From contig JAETXT010000002.1 of assembly GCA_019188255.1 (NCBI GenBank), forward strand, positions 1,798,001 to 1,862,000: a stretch of 64,000 nucleotides of DNA. The letters are read 5' to 3'. Origin of the DNA: Verticillium longisporum. Taxonomy: Eukaryota > Ascomycota > Sordariomycetes > Glomerellales > Plectosphaerellaceae. The notes beneath the pieces are model-generated. The model made no database searches. It saw nothing but the letters and a program-made list of their open reading frames with translations, and was not told the DNA's origin. Position numbers and translations under genes: made by a program. The stretch's first letter is position 1. Each line of letters begins with the position of its first letter. Below are positions 34,061 through 47,800 of this stretch, in pieces.

Positions 34061-37000
34061 AGCTTATAAATTAAATATATAAAAGGCTTTATAATATTAA
34101 TTATAAAGCTAATTTAGTATTAGGATTCTATATTTAATTATAGAAAGGGGTCGAGTTTATAATCCTAGGTAATATATTAATTAACTATTTCTTTAAGTTT
34201 CTAAGCTCGTTTAAGTATATAGTATATAGAGCTTTAATAGGTTTTAATATCTCGAATTAAATTAAAAGGCTTAGGATAGTTAAGCTCCTTTTAAATATAT
34301 AGAAAGAATAGAGATCTCTTTATATTATAATTAATATAAATCGATAATAAGCGAATCTATATAGGTTAATAAAGGTAGCTATTATATTAATTATTATATA
34401 TAATTTAGATAATATCTTATATTATTAGGGATAAAGGTATTTAAATCTCTTTATTTACCCCTTTATATTTAGTAGAGGGTTCCTTAACTCCTATTTTAAG
34501 TAGAAGATCCTATAAATAGAGCTAGATAATATATAAAATATATTAAATAATCTAGACCTTATATTAGATAAAGGCTAATAGAAGTATTATATTTAATTTA
34601 TAGAGTCTTTTATTAAATAGTAGTTTAACCTTTTCTCTTAATATAAACGATCTATTATCGTTTATAATACTATAGATCTATATTACTATACTATTATTAA
34701 TAAGGGTATCTATAATAAGGATATTTATAATATCTCTAGAATATTAATTATCTATATTAATAATATCGAGAATAAAATAGTACCTTTAAAAGGTATTATT
34801 AATTTAATATATAATAATCCCTAATAAGGAATAGCTAAGCTAAGGTATAGACTAAGAATCGATAGCGATAGAAATATACCGACCTACTAGGATATAGCTT
34901 ATATTATATTTAGTAATCTCTTATAATCGATCCTTAAACTATAGATAGAGCGTTTTTAGGCTTAATAGCTAATAGCTTACGTTTTAAAGCCTATATACTT
35001 TAAGGAAGTTATAAAAATCCGGATTAGAGATTATATTAAATAGAAGAGCTATAGAAGTAATATAATTAATAAATATAAGCTTAATATATAAATATTAAAT
35101 AGATAATACTATATTCTAATAGTAGTTATTATATAATTATTATACTTAGCTCTATATATATACTATTCTTATAATATCTAGGTTTATACTTTTATTATTA
35201 CTCCGATTAGATCTATTCTAATAGGCCTTTAAATTAAAGTAGTATTAAAGAGCTAAGGTCCTTATAATAGACTCTTTTAGAAGGTTTAAGTACTTTATAG
35301 TAATTAAATAAGTTTAATAGATAACTTATAGCTCCCCCTTTAATATTATTATATTAATATAGAAATATATCTATATTATAGCTTAATAAATATAAATATT
35401 AATAAATAGTTTATAAAGGTCTAAAAGTCTATTACTCTATTAAACCCTATATTAAAATTATAATAATAATTTAAACTAATTATACTATACCTCTTATTTT
35501 TCACTAGAATAAATATATATATCGATCTAATAATAGCTTAATAAGCGTATTAATCTATATATAATAATTAATATATTAGAGGAGGTTTAATATAATAGGC
35601 TTAATAATAGATCTAAAAGGATATTAAAGATTTAACTTCTAGATATATTAGAGCCTATTTTATAATTTAATAAATATTTTTAAATAAAAATTATTAAATT
35701 TTATTAAATAAATATAGAAATAAATATAGATTTAGGAGATTATATTCTATTATATAATAAAATGCCCCTTTATCCTAAGACCTATCTCCTTAATTTAATA
35801 CTTTAAACTCTCCTTTTCTACTATTACTTATTCTTTTACTATACTATACCTTTCTACTCTAATTACTTTATTAACGAGATCTCTTATTAATCTAGAAACC
35901 GAGGTATTAGAGACTCTTATTCTATCTATCCTATTATTAATCCTTAATAGTACTTTAGCCTACTTAAACTAGGCTATTAATTAGAGAGACGAAATAGAGC
36001 TACCCCCTCTCCCTAGGCTAGGGTAATCTCTTCCTAAATAAAGGTACTCTTAATCGATTATCCGGATACGATTTAGGCTATTACCCTAGCCCTAGATTAA
36101 AGATTAATAGAGGAAGCTTCCTTAATATTATTAGATTATTTTAAAATAATTAAAAAGTTAATAAATTCTATTTATAAAATATAAATTAAAATAATAAAGT
36201 AGAAATAAATCTTAAATAGTTTAATATATATTTATATTATAATTAATAGTTTAATTAATATAATTATTAAGAAGTTATAATAATTAATTAAACTTCTAAT
36301 TCCTAAAAATATATTTATATAGTTTATTTATAAGATTATATAGGATTAGAAGAATAGGAATAAATTTCGAATATAATTAATAGCTATTCTTACCCTCTAG
36401 GAAGCTATAGAAGCTTAAATAGTTATAATATTTATAGCTATATACTTAAAAGTAATATATATTAAATATACTATAATAATAAAATAAGATATTACTCTTA
36501 TTTAGGAAATAATATCTATATTTAGCTTATAGATATAATAATCCTATAATAGCTATATACCCTAGCCCTATAGCTATAGCTTAATTTATTCTATTCCCTA
36601 AGAATCTATTAATTAATAGACTATATCTATCTAAAGCTTTATATTAAGGGCTATAATCTTAATAATATATTTAATATAATATTAATCTTTAACTATAATA
36701 GTCTAATAATTAATATAAATAGTACCTTTAATATAGACTATAATAGTTAATATTATTATAGATATATTAATAAAGCTAGATAATATACCCTATATTATTA
36801 TTACGATCTATTACTTAATAGTATCCTAGATCGTATAGAGGGCCTCCTCTCTAAAATATATACTAGCTAAACTAAGCTCGGACTAAGCGATCTTACGAAC
36901 TAGGTAATAGAAAGGGGCCTTAGGAATAACTAGGCTAAGGTTCTTCTAATAATAGGTAATCTCCTATTACTATCTCTCTAGAAACGGTTATTATAAGGCT

Positions 37001-37319
37001 ATTATATTAGAATAAATAACTTACGACGATCTTAGTAGTATATCTAGCCTAGCTTAGTAATAATATAAGGGGCTCTTTTTATTATAGGGATATAGTATAT
37101 ATTAGCGGTTTCGCTTCTTAGCTTAGCTACTATTACCGTTTTCTTTAGAATAGCTCTATATTTAGGGCTTATACTTTAACTAAGTATAGTCTTATTAGTA
37201 GTAGTAGCTCTATAGGCCCTAATAGTAGGGGCCTTTCTAGTAACTAATTTAATTAGATAATATAGTTATTATATAAATTATTATATAAGGATTACTAGAT
37301 AAAACTTATATAATATATT

Positions 37320-37357
37320 TATAGTAATCGTTATTATTATTATTACTATTATTATAA

Positions 37358-37388
<31 letters not shown>

Positions 37389-37410
37389 TATTATAATTAT
37401 TATTAATTTA
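37320..37410. repeat. ATT/TATT microsatellite
   Basis: A run of (ATT)n with interspersed ACT and AAT units inside the RIP-mutated element, probably produced by mutation of a richer repeat plus slippage. Confidence 0.75.
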
Positions 37411-37800
37411 TTAAAGTTTAATTTAATTATAATTATTAAGCTTATTTATTCTTAAATTCTAATCTAAATAGTAATTTAAATATTTAAATAATTTATACTT
37501 TATATTCCTTCCTTCTATTATTAAATTACTTTCTAGGAAGGAATATAAATTTATTAGATAGCATTCCCTAGACTCTATAATAGCTTATATTATTATATTA
37601 ATATTACTATATTATATAACCTATAATTACCTAAGCCCTACTACCTATTTAGGTTTAGGTTTTCTTTTAAATAGCCTATTTAAGCCTAAAACCCATTTAG
37701 GTAATAGAGTAATAGGTTTTAGGCGGGTTTAGGTTTTTATACTAAGCCTCTAGGCACCTAATAGGTTAAAATCTTTAGGTATTCCTAAGCCTACCTACTG

Positions 37801-38420
37801 GCGATGCTTCAGACGGTCAAGACCGGGACGCATACCTTACTCACACACCTACCGACATGGAATAAGTACTCTAGGTCGTCCATTTTCCGCTATATTTAAG
37901 TCGTCATCTCGCTGTATTCAGCCCTCGCTACGCGTCTCAAGAGCGTCAGCTGACGGAGGAGAGATGCCTCCCGACAGTCTGACCAGGTCGGCCAGCGTCC
38001 TCGTGGAGAGTTTCCTGTAGTTGAAACCAACATCCAGACAAGTCCCGTCTCTGGCCTCCGCTGACTGAGCAGAAGGACAGGCTTTCCTATACCTTCGTGA
38101 TGGTTTCGATCACCTCCGCCAGCTGAAGCCTCGGCTTGCGCGCCGCACAGCTCGAGTGGCGTTGAAATGGTTTTCAGGAAGGCAGCAGCTGAAATCCCAA
38201 GGCAAGGCGTAGCATGCGGGAAGCAGAAATTCCAAATGGCCGCTACGACGTACCCTACCTCAAGATCCACACAAGTCAGGACCTGCTTTGTTTGGTGCAC
38301 ATGAACGAAACAACGTGGCAGCGGCAAATGGACAAGGCAAAATGTTGGCGTCAAAGCCTCGATAATTTATGATCAGAAACCTATCCTGACTCCTGGAAGA
38401 CCAGTCACCGGACATCTCCA
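37801..38420. other. Non-coding flank downstream of cutinase
   Basis: Composition returns abruptly to normal at 37,801. About 620 bp hold the cutinase 3' region. Open frames on the minus strand (37,896-38,354) show no domain and are not supported as genes. Confidence 0.5.
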
Positions 38421-39274
38421 TCACTGAACCCTGGCAGCTACCCAAGTGGCGGCCGCGGGAGCATCCTGCTGGTACTGGCGGTGGGCAGACGTGACGATGA
38501 TGCCGCCATCGCAGATGTTGTCGCCGGACCTGCAGATGACACGAGTCCTGGCAGCTGGAATAGAGCCAAAGGCCTCATCGCGTTCGGGGTCGCCGAAGGT
38601 CAAGACTACAACACAACATGTCAGTACACAACAATGGTAACAGGAGATGCGACACGCGTACCGGCGGTGACCCTGGCGGTGACAGCAGCGCTGATCTGCT
38701 CGGCAGCATTGTGGACGAGCTGGGCGCCCTGGCTGTAGCCGCTGAGGACGATCCTCGTGTTGGGGCACTGGCTCGCAGCCTGGTGCACAGTCAGCAGTCT
38801 GTCGGTTCACTCTTGTCGAGACGCGGGACTTACCCTGGCGGTGAGGTTTGCCATGGTCCTGCTGCCCGCAGCATCACCTCCGGCAAGGAAACCGAAGACG
38901 TTGGCCGCGTAGTCCACACCCTGGACGGCCAGGTTGGCGGCGCCAATCTGCTGAGCGAGGGCATTGAAGAAGACGGGGCCGACGGCCGCCGCGTCACCGA
39001 CGTTGCCGTCCTGGGTGGTGCCCCTGGCATAGATGAGGGTGACCCTGCGGCAGGGGGTGCCGTCGATGAGCTGGTTCGAGGTGGCCGAGGCGTATTGCCT
39101 CGCCTTGATCGTCGTCTCGAGGTCTTCGGTCTTGGAGAACTCTTTCTCGTAGTACGCTTGGAGCTCGGCAAGAGGGAAGGCCTCGTCAGCAACCGCGAGC
39201 GCCTCAAGCTCGACGGGAGCAGAGAGAGCGCCACGAGTCGCGGCGAGAGCGACCAGAACCTGAGTGAACTTCAT
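38421..39274 (-). CDS. Secreted cutinase (CE5 family)
   Basis: Serine esterase that hydrolyses cutin polyester and related esters outside the cell. Exons 39274-38834, 38779-38662 and 38605-38421, with introns of 54 and 56 bp (GTAAGT...CAG and GTACGC...TAG), give 247 aa. Signal peptide about 1-18 (MKFTQVLVALAA...), then a pro-region to about 60. Conserved core: C-R-R-V-T-L-I-Y-A-R-G-T-T-x-x-G-N, the oxyanion region, nucleophile Ser163 in GYSQG, Asp215 in CRSGDNIC and His228 in SAHRQY. The two Cys pairs of cutinases are present (TPCRR with SQCPN; ICRSGDNIC). Every key residue is intact and the gene shows no RIP, although transposon ruins lie 0.6 kb downstream and 2.3 kb upstream. Likely role: host surface penetration or saprotrophic ester degradation, inferred from the family. 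Confidence 0.95.
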
Positions 39275-40865
39275 CTTGGACGTGACAGGACCGGGCTGAG
39301 AGGCTTGGAAGGCAGGATGAGTTGTCGAGAGATGGAGACGGCTTGGCTGATGCTTCTGCCCAAACTTTCAAGAGCCCTCAGCCCCCCTTTTCCCCTGTCA
39401 TTTTATACATTTTCTAAATGTCTCGGCAGCATCTCGTTCACTTACACATGGGTAAACATAACCTGGTCAGGTCGACCCCGCGCCAGCCCATCGTCGGCGT
39501 CTTGCATAGCCAGTTGCTTCTTCGAGGCACTTGGCCCGGCTCAGTGTGAACCTTCCCCTCTTTCTCGCCGCGTATCCCGTCGCCGACCTCGCGCAGAAAC
39601 CTGTCTGTGTTCTTCTCGACCTGGTTTCCGTGGGTTCTGTAGCGGTTTCGAGATCGGAATGTGCCTCTGAGACAAGGTCTCAGATCCAAGTCAACGGAAC
39701 AAGGAACTGTCTTTAAAGAAATCTTCGCCTCGCGCCACACGAGACACATCATCGTGGGTGTCTGTTCTTGGCTCGTCAGCCTACCCGCGGGAGCTCCCCC
39801 TGCTGCCCCTCCTCCCACGAAAGGGGTGGGTGAGGATAAAGTTGACAAGCTGACCCAATTTACCCCACGATTGCCAAGGTAAGCCTGATGTCGATCGCGT
39901 CGATGGGGGGTGCCGGCGTGACCAATACCGAATGTAACCTCCCCTCGGCGTTCATCCTCAATCAAGAGGCTCAAGCGGGGCAGAGCCCCCAATGCAGAGC
40001 GCACGAACCGCGCGGGCATCGCGACGTGCATCACTGACGTCTTTGAGTGGTCGGTACCAAAGCCCATGCAGGGCACGTGGTGCATCCCTGTCCCGGGGTA
40101 GGTCTCTTATGGGCTTGGGGCACTGCTCTGCGAGGTTTGCGCCATTGAATTGGCCCATGTGGTTGGACGTTGACTTGTGATTGTTCCGCTGCTCGGGAGT
40201 TGTTTTCGTCTCTGTGCTCTGTCGGGGACGGCTGGCTCGAGGGGCGGAGAAGCTCTCGGAGGTGAGGCGGGCAGCGGGAGAGCGACGCCCGAGGTTTGGG
40301 CCGGTTTTTGCCCATCCCCGAACAACAAGGGGACATAAGTTCTGATTTGCACATTATGAGTTCGCATTCGCTTCCATGTTGGTAAGCCTTAAACTGGACT
40401 CCGAATTGGCTGGGCCAGAATGAGCGTCCCGTCGATGAGGCCGAGCTCGATGGCCGAGACGGTTGTAGTGCTTGGGATTGGGGTTTGACCACGACCAATG
40501 GCCTTCGTGCGGGCCAGGTGTCCTGGGAAGAAATGGATGGCCTCGGGCGCAGGGCCGATCTCCAAAGGATCGGGAGCGGAAAGCTGGGGGACTTTCGTCG
40601 TCACAAAGTCGTAGACTTATACCTTTTCTTGCACAACTCGAATCTTGTGCTTGATGGATCCTCCGTACCGATCACATATGGTTAAGGCAGGTGAGCTGAA
40701 TTGCGATTTAAAGCTATCTTTGTTTCACGACTCGTCCTCGAGAGGCTACGAAGAACTACTTCCATCGAATGACCACGGTAGAGTTAACCATGATGCGCCG
40801 TCGAATCTTGAAGCTGTTCATGTATATGCCGTGTCTGCGTCCTGTAGCCTGAGTGCACTACTCCA
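39275..40865. other. Intergenic region upstream of cutinase
   Basis: About 1.6 kb holding the cutinase promoter. Several open frames of 60-215 codons overlap on both strands around 39,440-40,500, but none has a recognisable domain or matched splice structure, so no gene is called. Confidence 0.45.
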
Positions 40866-41501
40866 TTACGCCGCTTGGCGGCGAATTCTGTCCCTCAAAG
40901 CGTGTACCTCTCCGGTCGTCGAAAGCTCAAGGGCTAGCTGGATACTTTTGCAATCGTACTCTACTGAGCGTTAGCATGTTTAGTTTTCTTTACTGTACGC
41001 CAAAGAAACTTACCGGGAATGCTCATGAGGTGGGAGAGCGACAACGGAAATCCTTGAATTGGGATATTCGAATGGATAGAGTGAAGAGGCTCCCATGAGG
41101 CTTTCGCGTTGTCAAACGAGACTGCTTTATTGACGGCTTGAATCTTGACGTTTGTGTTTTTAGAGGAATCATTAGTAGATATACGGATGTAGAGCGTTAG
41201 ATTTAACTGACGTTGCGTTCAGGCGACGTTCCATGAGCCCTCTATGCTCAATATTTTCGATGAGTCTTTCCTTGACTTGTTCTATGTTGACCTGTACCTT
41301 GCGGAAAGATTCACCAATGTCTTGGAAGTTCTGCTCGAACTTGCATTCAATGGCGTCGATTTTGATCTCGAGAGCGTCGACATTATTTTCCAGGGCATCA
41401 AAACGACCGCTAAAACCATCGATACGAGTACTGACCGACTAGAGTTCGGTGAACATTAGACGTAAGAGTTCATTATCCAGCTCTTCGTAAATATTGGACA
41501 T
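40866..41501 (-). pseudogene. Coiled-coil fungal protein gene with RIP-like nonsense codon
   Basis: Minus-strand gene starting at ATG 41501. The 21st codon (41,439-41,441) is TAG where CAG would fit. The rest is a regular coiled coil (heptads with repeated D-A-L-E/D-A-I-E units). The frame continues to about 41,207, then an intron of uncertain borders (perhaps 41,144-41,207) leads to a second exon ending S-I-P. A clear intron 40,964-41,013 (GTAAGT, GCTAAC, CAG) precedes the last exon, which ends with ELSTTGEVHALRDRIRRQ and stop at 40,866. Coiled coil plus this short SAP-like C-terminus is a common uncharacterised fungal family, seen often in accessory regions. It lies 28 bp from the Copia LTR, so one RIP mutation leaking from the repeat is a plausible cause. 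It could still be functional if the stop is a sequence error. Confidence 0.62.
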
Positions 41502-41529
41502 TTTACATAGGTTAATAAATAGAAAGTAT

Positions 41530-41817
41530 TGAACTAATATTAGGGGATTACCTAGGTCGGTAATTACTATATAGGATTTACTAATATAATAATTACTAGG
41601 GCTAGGATTTATAGCTCTTAGGAGTATATAATTTATAGCTTATATAATCGGTAAATTAAAGAGGTATATCTAATTTATATAAATAGTAGTAATTTAGAGA
41701 AATAATATTAATAATTATTATAAATCTTATATTATCTACTCTATCTATTTAGAGCTCTTAAGTATAGCTAAAGTATAGAATTAGAGTTTATATAAATAAT
41801 AAAGCCCTCTTAATATT
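41530..41817 (+). repeat. Left LTR of the Copia element
   Basis: 288 bp. After the initial TG no CpA or TpG remains, so it is fully RIP-mutated. Confidence 0.9.
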
Positions 41818-44800
41818 AATTAATATTATATTTAATATAATATAGAATAGCTAGAGCTAGAGAAGTTAAGATCGATCCTATAAATAGTAAATTTACTATA
41901 TATAAGCTTATCGATTACGCTTTATAAGTAATTATAAGAGTATTATTTACTTTAAGTATTTTAGGACTCTTATAAGAGCTTAATAATAGAGAAACCCTCT
42001 ATTATATAATCTATAGGAATATTATCTACTTCGAGTATCTTAGGACTCCTATATCTAAGATTATTATCTAAGCTATATTACTAGCTATTAACCCGATAAA
42101 TAAAGCTCTATAAAATAATTAATTAATTATAATAAAGCTTTAATAAAATTAATAATAATAAGCTCCTCGGATTATGATAATAGCTCTATAATAGAGTTAA
42201 AGAGTACTAAAAAGATATAATAGGAGTTTAATAGTATTTTAGAAGAACTTAATATATTATATTTAATATAGAAGGTTAAGAAAAGTCTTAATATTAATTT
42301 TATTATTAATAGAATAGAATTATAGTTCCTTAAATTACTAGATATAGTATCTATAGATCTTAAAAGCGCTTAGATCCTTAAAATAATAAATATATATAGG
42401 ATTATAAAGGGAGTTTACTTCCTAGAGGCGTTTATCGAAGACTTCTAGGGCTAGACTAAAGAGGACTTTAATTCCTATAATATAACGATTACTCGAGTAC
42501 TAAAGGTATATCTAATAAAGTATAGGATCCCTCTTCTAGGAGTAATAAATACTAAGATATTAAAGAGATTAATCCTAATACTTTTATAAGAAGAGATATT
42601 TAATATAATAGAATTAATTACTATTAACTAGGATTTAATATTCTAAAGAATCGAAGAATAAAGAAATTAATAGGATAATAAGTAATAATCTATAAAGAAT
42701 ATTTAATTATCTTAAATCCGAAAACTATAAATAGGGAGGATAGATCCTTAATAGCCCCTAGTTCTAGGGTTATTTAATTAATAGAATAAATAATCTAGTT
42801 AATAAGAGATTATATTTTAATCGTAAAGAAATAAGACCTTACCTTTAAATATTACTTAGAACTTATTAACTTAGTATTATACTTTATTATTATATAAATT
42901 AGTAAATTTATTAATCGATAAAGCTATAATTAAGTAATTTATATTATTCTAGAATAAGGAGAATAATTACTTTAAAAAGATCTATAATATCCTTAATAAT
43001 AAAATATATATTTTTATAAATATTTACGAACTATTATAAATCTATTATATATAGCTCTATATATTCTTCCTAAATATACTTTTAAAGTATATATAAACTT
43101 TCTTCCTAGAATATATAAACCGGAATATAGGATTCTATTAAATATATTTAATAATTAAATAATAATTCGATTTAGAGATTAATAGAATATAGTATTATAT
43201 AGATTAGAGCTCGATAACGTTCTATTCTATAATAGTAAAAGCTAATAATATAGGAAAGCTATAAATAGAAGTTCTCTAGATCTTTCTAAATAGGCTTTAA
43301 TAATATTAGAAAGTATTTAGCTTTATATTTAAGGAAGAGATTTATCTCTATATAAATACTCTAAAAGTAATTTAAAGTATTCTAGAGCTAAAGATTATAT
43401 TAATAATACTAGAGTAATTTTTTAATACCCTATCTATATAGCTTAAGAATATATTAAAGGTAGAAGAGAATATTAAGATATTTAAATACTTCTATATTAA
43501 TAGACGTTATAGGAGTAGATATCGCTAAGCTAATAGAAAAGGAGATTATAGAGAATAGTTAATATATAGAATTAATAATTATTAATTATCTAGAATTCGT
43601 AAATACTAGATATATTCTAAATTAGATTATAGATCGATAAAGTATTCTCTTAAAGAATAATAATACTCGAAAGAGTAATAGAAATAAATATAGGAAATAT
43701 ATAAGGATTAATAGAAGGGATATTATTAGTTTTTAATAATAATAGAACCTATTAAGAGCTCGGAATTAGATAATTCTATTTCTAATAAGCTAAGAGTAGA
43801 TAATATTTATAAATCTAATCCTAAGAGCGAATTAATAAATACTTATATTATATACTTCTTAGTAAATAAATCGTTCTAATATAGAATTAAGGGGAATAGT
43901 CCGAAAGCTAAAATAATAGCTTTAATAGAATAATTCTTTATTTAATATTAGATTAATAATACTTCTATATAATATAGTATTATTCTTAATATAAATATAA
44001 TATTAATTTCTATAATAGGAGCTTTATAAATAAGGGCCCTAATAGCCTTAATATTAAGCTTAATAATTAACAAATAAAGAATAGGGGCTAGAATAAGATT
44101 TAGAATAGGAAATCCTATTTCTATAATAGAGGAGATTATTATTCTAATATTAATTAAGAGAATTATATTCTATATTATCCTAATAAATACCCTATTCTTA
44201 CTTTATATTAAGGATATAGACGATCTTAGAATCTATTTAAATAATATTTATAATAAGCTAGTAAAATATATTAAGGAGCTCTAAGAGTATATACCTATTT
44301 TTCGTAAATAGGGCTATTTATAGTTCTTCCTAGATACGAAGACTTATACTAGCTCTAGGATTATATATATAATAGAGATAGAAAGCGATAAAATAGCGTT
44401 TTTAATAGAAGTAGAGCTCTAATATATTTATAAGCGGTTTAGTTATTTATCTATAGAGAAGCTATAGAATATACTCCTAAGAGTAAACTATAATATAAAT
44501 TAGGATATTCTAGAGCTAATAAACTATTTCTATTATTATTATTAGATTAAAGGGAAATCTCTATAATATTTTAAGTTTATTCTAAAATTAAATATTAACT
44601 TTAATTATAAGATTTTAATTAATATTATATATTTAAATAGAAAGCCTATTCTTTATATAATCGATATAAATATAGGATTCTAATCTATAACTTTTATTCC
44701 TAATTTTATAGCTTATATAATATAAGAAGCCCTTAAAAAGTATTAATTAGATATTTATCTTAGGCCTCTAAATATTATAACTATTAATATTAGAATAAAC

Positions 44801-47800
44801 TTTACTTTTATAGAATTTAAAGTAGAGGTATACCTCCTAGGTATAACCTCTATTAAATCTTAATAGAGGCTTATTAATTAATTAATAAGGTTAAGAGCTA
44901 TTATAAGCCGATTTATAGAATATATAAGATCTTAAAGGTAGAATCTTATAATATAAGCCTAGAATTACTATTTTAAGGAATAATAAAAATAATAAACGAT
45001 ATTACTAGATTTAATAGATTAATACCTATATTATTTATATTTAGAGTAATACCTAGGATTACTATTAACTTAGCGCTTATTATAACCTAGGCGTAATATA
45101 CTAAAGCGGTTAATAAAGCGATAATAGAACTTTAATAAATAATTATTAAATAGAAGGTTAATAATATTCTTAATACCTAGAATAGACTAGATACTAAATA
45201 GTTACTATTAAGATCGCTAGAATTAAGAAGCGATATTCTTATATTCCGAGAGTAGGAGAAATAGATTAATCCTTATAAGGTTATATCGGTTTCTAATATA
45301 ATAATTATAATTAAAATAATTAATAGCTTAATAGAATTTAGAGGAATATATATTAAGCTATATAATAGATTATTAAATTAATAAATTAAGGAGATAATAG
45401 TAATTCGAAGTTCTAAAGATCTTAGAACTATTTAAATATTTAAAGCTAATTCTATTACGATAATATAAGAGACCTAGGAAGTTAATAAACGCTACGAATC
45501 TATTATAAATAGCTTTTATAGATTATAAGAATAATATAATTAAATCTTTATAGATTAAGTACTAATTTATTATTAAAAGGGAATAATAGAGGTACGATTT
45601 AATTATTTAATTATATAATAAAAATAGAATAATAACCCCTAGGAAGCTATTTAAATAATCTAATTAGGAGGAAATCGAATTACTCTTAATAGCTAGAATA
45701 ATTATATTAATTAGGAGATCCGTATTTCCTAGTATTAAGATCTTTAGATATTAACTTATAAGAGAAATAAAAGGCTTCCCTTAAGCTCTATATAAGAAAT
45801 TAAGATTTATAATTTAAGGATATAGTAATTAAGAGAAGATAATTCTATTAATATAATCGCCTACGATTATATATTATAATTAACGACTAATCCTAGTAAT
45901 TACCTTAATACTATAATAATATAATTATTAATTAATACTTTATAATATTAATTAAGCCTATACTTAGAGCACTATAGATCTATTATATAACGTTCTCCTA
46001 TATATTCCTAAGGAGCTATAATATAAATACCCTAATAGAATCGTCTTCTATATTATAAAGCTATTCTATAATATTATAGAATTAGGTCTCTATTAGTTTA
46101 TAATCTATTAATACTATTATAGAGAGCGCTTAAACGCTATTCTAATAGGCTACGATCTATATTTACTTCTAATTAAAGCTAGAGAGAGCTTTAGATTAAT
46201 CGGAATATAGATTAACGATACCCTTAACCTTAGAGAGCCTACGTTTATATAAAAGGAATAAATAGAGCTCGAAAGCGCTAGCTTCTAAGTAAAGCCTATT
46301 TCTATCCTTAATATAAGATCTAATAGTATCTTTAATAGCTATATTATTAAAGTTAGAATTAAAGATCTTACGATTTAATAGAAAGGCTAAAGTAATCGCT
46401 TAGAGCTAGTAACTCTAGGGATAGCGAGCTTAGAATAGGAATATATCGCTTAAAGAGCTTATAATACTTATATTACTTTAACCTATTAATTAGAAATAGC
46501 CTTCGATTTCTCTATTATAGCCTAAGCTAAGAATTTATAGGAGGATAACTTTAAATAGCTTAATAAATATATATAATAGTAGATCGCTAATATAGGTCGT
46601 AGCCTAAATTATATATACTTAGATCTCTTAATAACCTAACTTTATATATTTATTAATAGCTCCTTTATTAATAATAAGGATCTAAGTTTATAGATTAGAT
46701 TTATTATCCTCTTTAATAATAAATATTCCTATAATTAGGAGAATGCCTTTATAGTATATAGTAATATCCTCTATTAGTAATCTATTAAATATAAATAGAT
46801 TATACTTTTATTCTAGCTAGCGAAATCTATAAAATAATTAATAGCTTCGATATAGCCTATATCCTTAAATAGATATTCTATAAGATCTATAAATACTTAG
46901 AATTACTACTCCTATAGATAATTATCTATATTAATAGCTATTTATTCTATTAATATTTAGTTTAATTAAATATAATAATAGAGAAATGCTTAATAATAGA
47001 TCTTATAGTATTATAGTAAAGCTATAAAGAATACGAAGTTAATGAAATTCATTAGATTGCTAGAAATAATAACCCTATAGATTTAATAACTAAGAGAGCG
47101 CTAAACTAAGTACTAGAAGCGTTAATAAGCTCTAATAAAGTTATAATTAGGATTAAAGGATAAATTAAACGTTAAGAAAAGAATAATTAAAGAGTAAAAG
47201 TAATTAATATTAATAAAAATATAGTAAAGCCTAAAAACGAGTACCCTAGAAGTAAAAACGACGATTCTATAATTAATAAAATAGTAAAGTAACTACTCCG
47301 TAAAGCAGACTAGGCCTTAGAATCCGAAGAATCCGAGTTTAATTACTCTAGCAAGTCCTACTAGAGGTAGTTAAAGAGCTATAGAGCTACGGCCCGCCTA
47401 GCTACCTTATAGTTAGTATTATAAAAACTATCGAAGTCCTTATTAAAGTTATTACCCCCTTTTACCTCCTCCTCCTTAGCGATTATTAATATACCCTTTA
47501 TAATAATATGCTATTTCTCTATATCCTATATCCCCTATTAGCTAATTATACGATTAGATAATTAGGGAAATAATAGAGAAGAGAGCTTATTAGCTTATTA
47601 TTCTTATCCTAGGTAGTTAAAAACTTTATAATAGGCTTAAATACCCTAACCGGACTATAGATAATAATCGTTAGAGCTATAGATATTAGAAAATAGAGAT
47701 TATAGAAGCTTATATTAGTTTATAAGAGTACTTAGAGGTATATTTATAATAATAGGAACCTTTAGGCTTTAAATCGTAGTATATACTATTAATACTAGTT

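Larger units (their letters stand above)
30867..37800. mobile_element. Unclassified DNA transposon with terminal inverted repeats, RIP-destroyed
   Basis: A perfect 20-bp inverted pair, TAGGCTTAGGAATACCTAAA at 30,873-30,892 and its reverse complement at 37,774-37,793, lies within a few bases of both ends of an AT-rich 6.9-kb block. The right end read inward is CAGTAGGTAGGC, reminiscent of hAT termini, but no 8-bp duplication could be shown. Subterminal regions are full of inverted TAGGTTT/AAACCTA motifs, including a 58-bp-arm hairpin. Decayed coding frames on the plus strand (31,586-32,330 and about 33,100-34,060, two different frames) have only TAA/TAG stops. A minus-strand frame may exist near 36.85-37.15 kb. 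No transposase motif was recognised. Confidence 0.6.

Noticed and set aside
18420..37800. AT-rich block as a centromere, mitochondrial insertion or foreign DNA
   Set aside because: CpA/TpG depletion, LTRs, inverted repeats and target duplications explain it as RIP-mutated transposons; no mitochondrial gene was seen. A pericentromeric or subtelomeric location cannot be excluded.
39438..40085. 215-codon minus-strand frame in the cutinase island
   Set aside because: No domain, no introns, overlapped by frames on the other strand, composition unlike the verified genes.
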